IMG/VR virus record: IMGVR_UViG_3300025141_000869
Coordinates: 1-22,057 of that record
Source: a virus
DNA: 22,057 nucleotides
Direction: 5' to 3' (one strand)
The notes beneath the pieces were generated by a model, which worked only from the letters and a program-made list of their open reading frames with translations, had not been told where the DNA came from and made no database searches. This document shows positions 6,815 through 16,400 of the stretch, in pieces (position 1 is the first letter of the stretch; every line of letters begins with the position of its first letter). A program made the position numbers and the translations under genes.

Positions 6815-7780
6815 ATGAAAAGAGTAATGATCGTTGACGCTCTCAACGCCTATTTCAGGGCGTTTATCGTCAACCCAAGCCTGTCTACTCACGGGCAGCC
6901 AATCGGAGGCCTCAAGGGCTTCCTAGGCATCTTACAAAAGCTGAGCCGGGACATCAAGCCAGACACTGTGATGATTATCTGGGATGGCCCGGGCGGAAGC
7001 CGTAAGCGTCGAGAACAAAACAAGGATTACAAGGCAGGAAGAAAGCCCATCCGCGTCAATCGACAGACGGATTTGACGGATGAGCAGCAGCGAGCCAATA
7101 TGGCGTGGCAGCAACTGCGTCTGATGGAATACCTCAACGAGTTACCAGTTGTGCAACTACGTTTTGATGAGGTGGAAGCCGACGACGTAATAGCATATGC
7201 TACGCAAGTCGAACAATTCAAGGGTTGGGAGAAGGTAATCGTGTCGAGCGACAAGGATTTCCTTCAACTGTGCGATGACGAGACCGTGCTATTTCGACCC
7301 ATTCAAAAGAAGGTTCACAACAAGCTGAACATCGTGGAGGATTTTGGTATCCATCCTCGCAACTTTGCCATGGCCAGGGCTATCGCCGGCGATCCTTCAG
7401 ACAACCTCAAGGGGGTACCACGAGCAGGCCTGAAAAGTATTTCAAAAAACTTTAAGTTTCTTCGCGAGGATAAGGATGCGACATTGCAGGAGATTTTTGA
7501 TTTCTGTCTCAAAAGCGATTCTAAAGCCAAATTTTTCACGAACGTTTTGGAGTACAGAGATGTAATTATAGAGAACTATAAATTGATGCAACTTTACTCT
7601 CCTGCCCTGTCGTTGCAGTGTCGAGATAAGGTACAGTATGCCCTGGATAATTTTGAATATGATTATAATAAAACTGAGGTTATCCGAATGATGAATCAGG
7701 ATGGGTTTGGTGTGTTTAATTGGGATGATTTGCACGCAACAATGAATCGGATTTGTGTTGACAAAGCACTCAAAGGCTAG
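6815..7780 (+). CDS. 5'-3' exonuclease / flap endonuclease (T4 RNase H-like)
   Basis: 321 residues, PIN/FEN superfamily nuclease that removes RNA primers and 5' flaps during lagging-strand synthesis. The acidic metal-binding residues are visible in order: D8 (MIVDALNAYFRAF), D57 (IIWDGPGG), E119/E121 with D123-D124 (DEVEADDVIAYA), D146 and D148 (VSSDKDFLQL), and D193/D196 (GDPSDNLKGVP). The last lies in the helix-hairpin-helix-like region (GVPRAGLK, 200-207). The R/K-rich segment at 62-77 (RKRREQNKDYKAGRK) matches the helical-arch region. It is the first gene after the 6756-6784 promoter and directly precedes the replicative helicase. The N-terminal domain missing from the family A polymerase here is effectively supplied as a separate gene. 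Confidence 0.93.
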   Translation: MKRVMIVDALNAYFRAFIVNPSLSTHGQPIGGLKGFLGILQKLSRDIKPDTVMIIWDGPGGSRKRREQNKDYKAGRKPIRVNRQTDLTDEQQRANMAWQQLRLMEYLNELPVVQLRFDEVEADDVIAYATQVEQFKGWEKVIVSSDKDFLQLCDDETVLFRPIQKKVHNKLNIVEDFGIHPRNFAMARAIAGDPSDNLKGVPRAGLKSISKNFKFLREDKDATLQEIFDFCLKSDSKAKFFTNVLEYRDVIIENYKLMQLYSPALSLQCRDKVQYALDNFEYDYNKTEVIRMMNQDGFGVFNWDDLHATMNRICVDKALKG

Positions 7781-7786
7781 TACTAT
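7758..7786 (+). promoter_or_regulatory. Weak candidate promoter at the end of the exonuclease gene
   Basis: TTGACA (7758-7763, 6/6), a 17-base spacer and TACTAT (7781-7786, 4/6). The predicted start near 7793 would leave only about 11 leader bases before ATG 7804, so it is less convincing than the others. Confidence 0.3.
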
Positions 7787-7793
7787 TGACTAT

Positions 7794-7797
7794 GGAG
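7794..7797 (+). promoter_or_regulatory. Ribosome binding site that fixes the helicase start
   Basis: GGAG with a six-base spacer to ATG 7804. The upstream in-frame TTG 7786 and ATG 7792 have no such site. Confidence 0.7.
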
Positions 7798-7803
7798 AGA
7801 GCA

Positions 7804-9171
7804 ATGAATTTAAAGGGTGATCCGATTAACTTTTCTAAGTATGGAAAGTCCTTTCAAGAGAAGCTGTGCATGGTAATATTAGACGATCGCCCCTTTGCCG
7901 ATCAGATCGAAGAAGTACTCGACGTTAATTTTCTAGAGTTAAATTACCTTAAATTATTCCTTAATAAGATTTTTACATATCGCAAGAAGTATGGAGTTCA
8001 TCCTTCGCGTGATATTATGAAGACTATTCTCAGGTCGGAACTAGACAACGAGAATGAGTTAACAGCGAAGCAGACCCGAGAGTTTTATGTACGCAGCCAG
8101 ATTACCGCGGTAACGGATGTAGAATATATTAAGGACACCTCCCTGGACTTTTGCAAGAAGCAAAATTTAAAGTCTGCCATGGTGAAGTCCATCAGTCTTC
8201 TTCAAAACTCTTCCTTCGATGAGATCTCTCAGGTCATCAATGATTCTCTCAAGCTTGGAATGGATAACGACGAGGGGTATGATTATAAAAAGGATTTTGA
8301 AGAGCGGTTCAAACCTCGTTTTCGAAATCCAATTAGTACCGGCTGGGAACTCATCGACGACATGTGTCGGGGCGGCTTGGGACAGAAAGAACTTGGGGTT
8401 GTGATTGCCCCCACCGGCGCTGGCAAATCGATGGCGTTGGTCCACCTGGGAACACAGGCTCTCAAAGAGGGAAAGACCGTTGTTCATTACACACTAGAAC
8501 TGCAGGATACAGTAGTCGCCTCCCGGTACGATGCGTGCCTCACTAAAATTCCCCTTGAAAATCTTACCGCCTTTAAAGAACAAATTTATGAAGAGGTTCA
8601 GGACATCGAAGGCAAGTTAATTATTAAGGAATACCCCACCAAGACTGCATCTACGCAAACTATTCGAAATCATTTAGAAAAATTGCGCATGCGTACCATT
8701 GAGGTCGATATGATCCTTGTTGACTACGGTGATTTGTTGCGGCCGGTGCGTTATTTAAAAGAGAAAAGGAACGAACTGGAATCAATTTATGAAGAGCTTC
8801 GCGCCATTGCATCAGAATATAAATGCCCAGTGTGGACCGCGTCACAGACCAACAGGTCGGGGCTTAATGCCGAAGTCATTACAATGGAATCAATTTCGGA
8901 AGCGTTTAATAAATGCTTCGTGTCCGATTTTATTTTCAGCATCTCCCGTACGGTTGAGGACAAAATGACAAACAGTGGGCGCATGTTTATAGCCAAAAAT
9001 CGAAATGGACCCGATGGATTAATCTTCCCTATTTTTATGGATACCGCCAATGTGTGTATCAAAGTACTGCCTCCATCTGAAGAAACTGAAAGCGTCGAGG
9101 TTGATTCTAAGAAACAAAAAGAAAATCTATTTGAAAAATATAGGAAATTTAAGCAGAATAAAGGAGAATAG
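7804..9171 (+). CDS. Replicative DNA helicase, DnaB/T4 gp41-like
   Basis: 455-residue hexameric 5'-3' fork helicase of the RecA-fold DnaB group. An N-terminal helical domain (about 1-150) is followed by a linker and the motor domain. This has Walker A APTGAGKS (202-209), a charged strand VVHYTLEL (226-233), Walker B MILVDYGDLL (303-312, with D307 at the strand end), and a sensor-like ASQTNRSG (346-353). An arginine-finger-like KNRNG (398-402) lies near the C terminus. The start at 7804 is chosen on ribosome-site spacing. It follows the primer-removal nuclease and precedes the nucleotide reductase. No primase is visible in this window, and no primase zinc domain is fused to this protein. Confidence 0.92.
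   Translation: MNLKGDPINFSKYGKSFQEKLCMVILDDRPFADQIEEVLDVNFLELNYLKLFLNKIFTYRKKYGVHPSRDIMKTILRSELDNENELTAKQTREFYVRSQITAVTDVEYIKDTSLDFCKKQNLKSAMVKSISLLQNSSFDEISQVINDSLKLGMDNDEGYDYKKDFEERFKPRFRNPISTGWELIDDMCRGGLGQKELGVVIAPTGAGKSMALVHLGTQALKEGKTVVHYTLELQDTVVASRYDACLTKIPLENLTAFKEQIYEEVQDIEGKLIIKEYPTKTASTQTIRNHLEKLRMRTIEVDMILVDYGDLLRPVRYLKEKRNELESIYEELRAIASEYKCPVWTASQTNRSGLNAEVITMESISEAFNKCFVSDFIFSISRTVEDKMTNSGRMFIAKNRNGPDGLIFPIFMDTANVCIKVLPPSEETESVEVDSKKQKENLFEKYRKFKQNKGE
9161..9166 (+). promoter_or_regulatory. Ribosome binding site that fixes the ribonucleotide reductase start
   Basis: AAGGAG sits seven bases before ATG 9174 and only four before the in-frame GTG 9171, so ATG 9174 is favoured. The site lies inside the helicase 3' end. 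Confidence 0.65.
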
Positions 9172-9173
9172 TG

Positions 9174-11588
9174 ATGTACGACGAGACCAAAGTGAAAGAG
9201 GCCACTCTCGAATATTTTAAGGGTGATGAGTTAGCAGCGAATGTTTTTATGACCAAGTATTGTCTGCGTGACAAGAAAGGGAACTTCTTGGAACGCACTC
9301 CAGATGACTTGCACCGGCGCCTGGCTAAAGAGTTTGCTCGGATGGAAACTAAATTTGGGGGCAACGCCTTAAGCGAAGAAGAAATCTATTCTTACTTCCA
9401 GGGTTTTAAATATGTAGTTCCTCAAGGCTCTCCCATGATGGGAATAGGAAACAATCATGTCAATGTCTCCTTGTCTAATTGTGTGGTAGTGGACAGCCCG
9501 CAAGATTGTATATCTTCTATCATGGACGCTGGCAAAGACTTGGCTAATTTGTTTAAGCGCCGCTGTGGGGTGGGTATTGACATTTCTCATTTGCGCCCCG
9601 AAGGCGCCCGCGTCAACAACTCGGCGCGCACCACCACTGGAGCATGGTCCTTCGCAGATTTCTACTCTTATGTTTGCCGAATGATTGGGCAGAACGGTCG
9701 CCGAGGTGCGCTCATGATTTCCATGGACGTGCGCCACCCCGACATTCAGAGGTTTGTGAACATGAAGCATAACTTGGCCAAGGTAACAGGCGCAAATGTA
9801 TCTGTGAAGATAAGCGATGCGTTCATGCACGCTGTGGAAAATAAAGAATCGTTCACCTTGCAGTTCCCGGTTGAGGGAGAACCAGAATTCACGCACGAGA
9901 TTGATGCTGTGGAATTGTGGGACGAAATTATTGACTCTGCTACCAAGACTGCTGAGCCTGGGCTTTTGATGTGGGACAACATCACCAAGAACCTGCCCGC
10001 TCATGAGTACACCGCCTTCAAAACTCAAACGACTAATCCCTGTGGGGAAATTCCTCTCTCTGCTTATGACAGCTGTAGGCTTGTCTCTTTGAATTTAAAA
10101 AGTCTCGTCAAAAATTCTTTTGAAAAAAATGCAGAGTTTGACTTTGAGAAGCTACGGGAGGTGGCATCGATTGGGATGCGATTGTCTGATGATTTGGTGG
10201 AACTAGAGTTGGAGAAACTCGAAAACATCAGGGCGGTCGCCGACACTGATGATGAAAAAGAGCTGTGGACAAAGCTACATGAAGCCGCTTCTAATGGACG
10301 TCGAACGGGTTTGGGTACCCATGGATTGGCCGATGCGATGGCGCGCTTAAATTTAGCTTACGACAGCACCGAAGCTCTTGTAATCATTGAACAAATTTAT
10401 CGGACCTTACGCGATGCTGCGTACGAAGAAAGCGTTTATCTTGCTCAAGAACGTGGCGTGTTTCCGGCCTTCGACTGGAGCGTTGAGGAAAACAACGAGT
10501 TTATTCAGCGCCTACCAGACGAGTTGAAAGCACTCATAGCTCAGCACGGGCGCCGCAACATTTCTATTCTGACCAACGCGCCCACGGGATCTGTCTCTAT
10601 CATGTCTCAGACTTCGTCTGGACTTGAGCCGGTTTTCAGGAACTCTTATATTCGACGCCGCAAACTCTCTCATGATGAGCAAGATGTTGAAGCTGACTAT
10701 ATAGACGGACTCGGAGACCGCTGGGTAGAATACCAAGTCTTTCATCATAACGTACGCGACTGGCATGAGTGGCACCCCTTCGTAGATCCGGGCAAGATTC
10801 CAGCATTTTTTGTGGAGTCTGACAGCATTGATTGGACTGCACGTATTGCGGTGCAAGCAGTGATTCAACAAAGTATTGACCACAGTATTAGCTCTACGAT
10901 CAACCTCCCGCGGGACACGTCGCCAGAACTGGTGGGGAAACTATACACAGAAGGATGGCGCCAAGGGCTTAAGGGGCTTACAGTTTATGTAGACGGCTCC
11001 CGATCGGGTGTACTGATTGCGGATAGGTCAGAGACCGAAGTCTTTCCGCAGCACAGGGCTCCCAAGCGCCCGCGTGAATTGCCGTGTAATATTCATCACA
11101 CTACTATTCAAGGGGAGAAGTGGATTATTGTGGTGGGTCTTATGGACGGCAAACCGTACGAGGTGATGGGAGGGCTCTCAACGTTGATCGAGATTCCCCG
11201 CGATAAAGCGGAAGGCTTTCTGGTCAAGAACCCAAGGAAGACGATGAACTCTGTTTACGATTTGAAAGTGGGAAAGAATGGCGATCACATCATTGTAAAA
11301 GACTTGGTTAAAGTGTTTGATAATCCTAACCATTCGGCATTCACACGCATGATTTCGCTTGGCCTGCGTCATGGAGCCAATATTCAGTACTCCGTTGAAC
11401 AACTGCAGAAGGATCGGGACAGTGACATGTTTAGTTTTGCCAAGTGCGTCGCCCGGGTTTTGAAGGGTTACATTCCCGACGGCAACAAAGCCAGTGAAAA
11501 GACGTGCAGCGAATGCAATACTGAAGGCTTGGTTTATGTCGAGGGATGTGTGACCTGTAATAATTGTGGTTTTGCTAAATGCGGCTAA
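9174..11588 (+). CDS. nrdJ: Class II (adenosylcobalamin-dependent) ribonucleotide reductase
   Basis: 804 residues. It reduces ribonucleotides to deoxyribonucleotides using a cobalamin-generated thiyl radical, supplying dNTPs for phage DNA synthesis. The active-site signature NPCGE gives N288, C290 (thiyl radical) and E292. The redox pair is probably C103 (SNCVVV) and C301 (YDSCRL). The loop LTNAPTGSVS (about 465-474) is the phosphate-binding segment seen in NrdJ/NrdE. A C-terminal zinc-ribbon-like cluster (CSEC, then CVTCNNC near 795) provides the swinging cysteines typical of class II enzymes. No separate small subunit (NrdB) is seen next to it, which supports class II. Activity would depend on host or environmental B12. 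It follows the helicase with a 3-base gap from the stop. Confidence 0.92.
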   Translation: MYDETKVKEATLEYFKGDELAANVFMTKYCLRDKKGNFLERTPDDLHRRLAKEFARMETKFGGNALSEEEIYSYFQGFKYVVPQGSPMMGIGNNHVNVSLSNCVVVDSPQDCISSIMDAGKDLANLFKRRCGVGIDISHLRPEGARVNNSARTTTGAWSFADFYSYVCRMIGQNGRRGALMISMDVRHPDIQRFVNMKHNLAKVTGANVSVKISDAFMHAVENKESFTLQFPVEGEPEFTHEIDAVELWDEIIDSATKTAEPGLLMWDNITKNLPAHEYTAFKTQTTNPCGEIPLSAYDSCRLVSLNLKSLVKNSFEKNAEFDFEKLREVASIGMRLSDDLVELELEKLENIRAVADTDDEKELWTKLHEAASNGRRTGLGTHGLADAMARLNLAYDSTEALVIIEQIYRTLRDAAYEESVYLAQERGVFPAFDWSVEENNEFIQRLPDELKALIAQHGRRNISILTNAPTGSVSIMSQTSSGLEPVFRNSYIRRRKLSHDEQDVEADYIDGLGDRWVEYQVFHHNVRDWHEWHPFVDPGKIPAFFVESDSIDWTARIAVQAVIQQSIDHSISSTINLPRDTSPELVGKLYTEGWRQGLKGLTVYVDGSRSGVLIADRSETEVFPQHRAPKRPRELPCNIHHTTIQGEKWIIVVGLMDGKPYEVMGGLSTLIEIPRDKAEGFLVKNPRKTMNSVYDLKVGKNGDHIIVKDLVKVFDNPNHSAFTRMISLGLRHGANIQYSVEQLQKDRDSDMFSFAKCVARVLKGYIPDGNKASEKTCSECNTEGLVYVEGCVTCNNCGFAKCG

Positions 11589-11607
11589 TTAAAGAAGAGA
11601 GAAAACA

Positions 11608-11889
11608 ATGACATTTACACCAGTTAATAATTACCTTTCGGTTCGAACCGTAGAGGACACCGACACCGAAGCCAGCGGCATCCTCGTGCCGCAGGACTAC
11701 CGGGCTGTTGAAAGCCCCTTCGCGGTGGTTGAAGTGGTCAACTGCTCGGGTGAATCGGGAACCCTATGGGGGACTGGACTACAGATTGTGGTGGAGGCTC
11801 ATATGCTGAGAGACATCCAGCACAACGGCGAGACCTTCACGGTCATCAAGGAAAACCACGTAATCGGCATCTTATCAGAAAACTCTTGA
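11608..11889 (+). CDS. GroES-like co-chaperonin
   Basis: 93 residues with the 10-kDa chaperonin fold pattern. It has a short N-terminal strand (FTPVNNYLSVRTV, 3-15) and a mobile-loop region containing GILVPQ (24-29). The VVEVVNCSG turn (40-48) replaces VxxVGxG of GroES. The C-terminal strands TVIKENHVIGIL (78-89) match the E-x-x-I-x-x-I ending. It would cap the host GroEL and help fold phage proteins, as T4 gp31 does for the major capsid protein. It is very divergent: the mobile loop is short and the substrate is unknown. The ribosome site is a moderate AAGAGAG. The -35 of the next promoter overlaps its stop codon. Confidence 0.8.
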   Translation: MTFTPVNNYLSVRTVEDTDTEASGILVPQDYRAVESPFAVVEVVNCSGESGTLWGTGLQIVVEAHMLRDIQHNGETFTVIKENHVIGILSENS

Positions 11890-11914
11890 CCTAACCATTC
11901 ACTGGTGCTATACT
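11886..11914 (+). promoter_or_regulatory. Strong sigma-70-like promoter placed to give a leaderless transcript
   Basis: TTGACC (11886-11891, 5/6), a 17-base spacer and TATACT (11909-11914, 5/6). The -35 overlaps the TGA stop (11887-11889) of the GroES-like gene. The usual start seven bases after the -10 falls at 11921, the A of the next ATG. Confidence 0.75.
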
Positions 11915-11920
11915 AGCACT

Positions 11921-12649
11921 ATGATGGAACTGCCTCCTCTTAAATATACACTGGACAATGTTGTGGTGGGCTGGCGCGAGGAGGCAGTTTCGTTTGCTCG
12001 CGATCATGGCTATCATTTAATTGTCAACAGCGAACAGCGTCCCTTTCATTACTTTGTGGGATACCAAGATGTGAAGCACAGATGGTATGAGGGGATTTTT
12101 GATTTGGGCATGCGCTCTCTGTTACCCATTCCATTTGATGTACAGAGTCTGGGTTTCGAGGATGGGAGCCTCAAGGTTATAACCCAGAACAACACCAAGG
12201 TGCTTCTGGAGTTTAAAGAACTTCATCTTTTTGACGTAGACAATTTTACCAATTTAAATGTGGAAGAAGTTGTTGAAAATCATATAGTGCATGACATGTT
12301 TGATGTGGTGCAGGGTTCTAAGCTGGGGGTGAATGTCAGTATTTTTCTACCCGACGGCTTTCTGAAGGCTATCAAATTTGTAACCTCTAATAGAATTGAT
12401 CGTGATACCAGAGGGGAATTTAAAGATATTATAACCACGAGCGTGGTATGTGATGGGGACGTTCGGAATTTTGATTTTTCTGAAACGGTGGTGCGCCTCC
12501 TGGTGGAGCGCAAGCTACGCGAAAAGAACATCAAGCAACCTAACGGCCGCGGCCTTAAGCTACGCCACTCTGTCAGACATTCGACGAAAAATGAATTTTC
12601 GTTTAATGTGGTGGGCCCCCTCGATGAGCGCATAGTCTTACATGAGTAA
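11921..12649 (+). CDS. Unknown 242-residue protein, possibly leaderless
   Basis: Not recognised. It is a soluble mixed alpha/beta protein with a Trp-rich N terminus (VVVGWREEAVSF, HRWYEGIF) and a basic C-terminal stretch (about 200-224, GRGLKLRHSVRH). No membrane helix, nucleotide loop or metal cluster is seen. There is no purine-rich ribosome site before ATG 11921 or the adjacent ATG 11924. The promoter 11886-11914 predicts transcription starting at the ATG itself. It overlaps the next gene by eight bases, which suggests the two products act together or are coupled. Confidence 0.8.
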   Translation: MMELPPLKYTLDNVVVGWREEAVSFARDHGYHLIVNSEQRPFHYFVGYQDVKHRWYEGIFDLGMRSLLPIPFDVQSLGFEDGSLKVITQNNTKVLLEFKELHLFDVDNFTNLNVEEVVENHIVHDMFDVVQGSKLGVNVSIFLPDGFLKAIKFVTSNRIDRDTRGEFKDIITTSVVCDGDVRNFDFSETVVRLLVERKLREKNIKQPNGRGLKLRHSVRHSTKNEFSFNVVGPLDERIVLHE

Positions 12650-13493
12650 ACTAAACATGCCTGCGATCATCCCGGTTGCGGGGATGCAATCTGAGTTTGG
12701 GATGGAGTGGGACTCCTCTTTAGTTTTGGTGGGTCCCAACTACACAGCCATCGAGGCGTCTATCTACGAGTGTATCCACGCTGGGTGTTCCTCGATTTGG
12801 ATTGTGGCCAATGATGATGTGGCACCACTGATCCGGCACCGCATCGGCGAGTGGGCTACAGATGTGGATAGTGTAGAGCGCGGGAGGTACATCCGCTTTG
12901 GCAACGAAAAACACCAGGAGGTTCCCATTTACTATGTCCCCATCCACCCTCGTCATCGTGACAAGGTAGATTGCTATGGGTGGTCGGTCATTTATGGGGT
13001 GAACGTAGCCTATTGGGTGATGACCAAGATGGGCCGATGGATCCAACCGCATCAATATTATGTATCCTTCCCCTTGGGAGTGATGGACCCGAGGGAGGTG
13101 TATAAACGTCGTTCCCTTTTGAGGAAGAGCGCGCCCTTTTACTTCTCTCACGGGGGCAACACCGTGAAGGACGGCTCCCCCTTGAGTTTTGTATTAGAAC
13201 CAGACGAGTGGCGCAGAGCCAAGAGAAAGATAATAACCAATGCCGCCTCTTACAAGGCGCCCGCTGAGGGACAGTACCCGACGGAGTTGTTACCCCCCGA
13301 GCAACGTCAGCGTTCGCGGAGGTTTACTCTTGCTGAAGTATTCGGGGAAGCAGACACAGGAACCCACCAGGAAATGGAGCACTTTTATGACTTGACATCC
13401 TGGGAGGGATATGTTAAATTCTTATCATCGGAACTTGGTCAAAGAACTAAAAGACCGGGGACCACAACTATGTATAGAGGGAGAAGTAAATGA
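12642..13493 (+). CDS. Possible nucleotidyltransferase (GT-A-like fold) protein
   Basis: 283 residues. The N terminus resembles a sugar-nucleotidyltransferase Rossmann-type fold. PAIIPVAGMQSEFG (7-20) sits at the position of the nucleotide-binding loop, followed by LVLVGPNYTAIEASIYEC and GCSSIWIVAND (48-58), the pattern of IspD/GlmU-like enzymes (helix, then a strand ending in an acidic residue). The classical G-x-G-x-R-x-K signature is not intact, so catalytic activity is uncertain. The C-terminal third is basic. The ATG overlaps the upstream stop by eight bases with no ribosome site of its own, so translation is probably coupled. It ends in an ATGA overlap with the Pol III alpha gene. The assignment is by pattern only. 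Confidence 0.6.
   Translation: MSKLNMPAIIPVAGMQSEFGMEWDSSLVLVGPNYTAIEASIYECIHAGCSSIWIVANDDVAPLIRHRIGEWATDVDSVERGRYIRFGNEKHQEVPIYYVPIHPRHRDKVDCYGWSVIYGVNVAYWVMTKMGRWIQPHQYYVSFPLGVMDPREVYKRRSLLRKSAPFYFSHGGNTVKDGSPLSFVLEPDEWRRAKRKIITNAASYKAPAEGQYPTELLPPEQRQRSRRFTLAEVFGEADTGTHQEMEHFYDLTSWEGYVKFLSSELGQRTKRPGTTTMYRGRSK
13392..13420 (+). promoter_or_regulatory. Candidate promoter inside the CDS upstream of Pol III alpha
   Basis: TTGACA (13392-13397, 6/6), a 17-base spacer and TAAATT (13415-13420, 4/6). The 15 bases at 13383-13397 are identical to 2583-2597 at the SSB promoter. The leader to ATG 13490 would be about 63 bases. Confidence 0.45.
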
Positions 13494-16400
13494 CAGATAA
13501 AAAGATTCCTTTCGTAGGCCTGCATGCACACAGCGTAGCGGGTTCTATTTTTGATGCTATCGGGTATCCCGATGAGCATATGGATTTTTGTTACGAGAAC
13601 GGGGGCGAAGCCTTAGCCCTGACAGACCATGGGAATATGAACGGGTTCTCACACCAGTTTTTACACTGGCAGAAGATGAAGTCCGAGGGAAAGGAATTTA
13701 AACCTATCTTTGGAGTGGAAGCATACTTCCTTCCTTCCATTGATGAATGGCGCGATGACTATAACCGTATCAAGGAAGACGCTAAGCAGGCAAAGACGTT
13801 GGCTAAAAAAGGTGATACTTCTGGTGCTACTGTTGAAGATGAAGACGCGTCAAAGAAGGCAATTAAGTCCGTACTGAATCGTCGACGCCATTTAATTCTC
13901 CTGGCTCAAAACCAAACGGGATTGAACAATCTGTTTAAGATTGTCTCCGAGTCTTATAAGGAAGAGAACTTCTATCGTTACCCGCGTGTAGATTATGATA
14001 TGCTTGACCGTCACTCCGAGGGAGTGATTGCAGCATCCGCATGTTTGGGTGGCCCCTACGCGGGGAACTACTGGGCTAACCGAGAGGAAGGCCCCGATGC
14101 TGTTAGAGAAGCAATGAGGGAAACGACCCGACGCTTCGTGGGCATCTTCGGAGACCGTTGGTATGGAGAACTGCAGTGGAACAACATCGCAGAGCAACAC
14201 GAACTGAACCAACACATCATCGAAGTGTGTGAGGAATTTGGGGTTACGCTTATTTCCACAGCTGATAGTCACTACCCCAATGATGATGCTTGGAAGGACC
14301 GCGAGTTGTACAAGCGACTTGGTTGGCTTGGAAAGGGAACCCCGGCCTGGGCCGAGGATAACACAGAACTCCCCGCCGGCGTAGAAGAGATCGGCTATGA
14401 GTTGTATCCCAAGAACGGAAACCAGATGTGGGATTCCTATAAATATTACTCCAAGACCTGTGGGGTTGAGTATGATGATCAGCTTGTAATGGATTCAATT
14501 ACTGAAACGCACAACATTGCATTCAATAGAATCGAAGACTTCACACCAAACACAACTGTTAAACTTCCAGACTTTGTAGTACCAGCGGGCTTCACAGATG
14601 CGGAAGCCCTAGTCAACTATGCTTTGGAAGGTCTGCGACAACGCGGCCTTCACGAGACGGAAGAGTACACGACTCGCCTGCAGCAAGAACTTGATGTCAT
14701 CGAGGATCGAGGATTTAGCAAGTACTTCCTGACTATGAAGGCGATCGCTGACAAGGCCAATGAGGTTCAGTTGACTGGCCCGGGCCGAGGGTCTGCGGCT
14801 GGTTCTTTGGCAGCATATGTCTTAGGCATTACGCAGATTGACCCCATCAAGTATGGGCTTCTCTTTGAGAGGTTCTTGCGCAAAGACGCGACGGATTATC
14901 CAGACATTGATTATGATGTGGCGGAGCCGATGGAACTCAAGGAGATGCTGATGGAAGACTGGGGTAAGAATTCAGTTGTACCAATCTCTAATTGGAACAC
15001 ACTTCAGTTGAAGTCTTTGATCAAGGACATTTCGAAGTTTTATGGCATTGAGTTCGGGGAAGTTAACAAAGTTACATCTAGTATGATTTTTGAGGCAACG
15101 CCGGCAGCAAAGATGAAACATGGAATCAAGGCCGGAGTCTATACACCGACTTGGAAAGAGGTGATGGAACTGTCGCCATCCCTACGCGGCTTCCTAGTAA
15201 AGTATCCGCACATTAAGACACACGTGGAAGCACTTGTTGGTCAGGTGCGGTCTTGCTCTCGGCATGCCGGGGGTGTCTTAATCGCGGACGACTTGAATGA
15301 GCATATGCCCATCATTAGTTCGGGTGGTGTACGTCAGTCCCCATGGGCCGAAGGACAGAACGTTCGGCACCTAGAACCGCTCGGCTTTATTAAGTTTGAT
15401 TTGTTGGGGCTATCCACACTTCGCATGATTGAGGGCGCAGTGCGCCACATTCTGAAGCGCCACCACAACAATCCCGACCCGACGTTTGAGGATGTGAAAG
15501 ACTTTTATAATCAGCATCTTCATCCCGACGTTATTGATTTTAATGATCAGGCCGTGTATAAAAACATTTTTAGGAAGGGAAACTTCGCGGGTATTTTTCA
15601 GTTCACAGAACAGCGGGCACAGGAATTCTGCGCGAACGCAAAGCCGAAGTCCTTAATTGATATCTCTGCCATCACTTCTATCTATCGACCGGGGCCCCTC
15701 TCGGCCAACGTGCACGAGCAATACATTCAAGCCAAGGCAAACCCGGGGGATATTGATTACATTAATGAGCACGTGAAGGATGTGACCAAGGAGACCTACG
15801 GCTTCCTTATCTTCCAAGAGCAGATTGCCCTCCTTGCTCACAAGTTAGGGAAGGGACTAACTCTGGATGAGGGAAACCTACTAAGGAAGGTTCTTACCAA
15901 GAAGGGAACGGGGAAGGAAGCCAAGGTAAAGAGGGCTCTGCGCACCAAGTTCGTCGACGGATGTGTAGAGAAGGGGATTAGACACAGCGAAGCAGAGGAC
16001 ATGTGGGAGAGGTTCGAGTACTTCTCGGGCTATGGCTTCAACAAATCCCATGCGGTATCATATTCGGCAATCTCGTTTCAGTGTGCGTGGCTCTACAACT
16101 ATTACCCCGTCGAGTGGATGGCATCGTTCCTCGACAAGGAACCAGAGAAGCGTAAGGAGAAGGCAATCAATATCGCCAAGTCCAATGGGTTTGAGATTGT
16201 GGAGGCAGACGTCAACACGTCATCGTTTGTATGGGAGATTGATCCCAACAATAACAAGCGTTTGGTGCAGCCGCTAGCGGGTCTCAAAGGACTGGGGGAC
16301 GCAGCTATCGAACAGATTGTGGCGAACCGTCCCTTCAACAATATTGAGGAGTTCCTTTTCCACGACGATATTGTCTACAGTAAGTTGAACAAGAAAGCAT

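Noticed and set aside
9369-10028. 219-codon open frame on the minus strand inside the ribonucleotide reductase gene
   Set aside because: It lies wholly within a confidently assigned gene, has no family resemblance or ribosome site noticed, and fits a codon-bias shadow.
14438-14445. Exact TATAAATA, the T4 late-promoter box
   Set aside because: Single occurrence noticed, deep in the Pol III alpha coding sequence and far from any gene start. Expected by chance.
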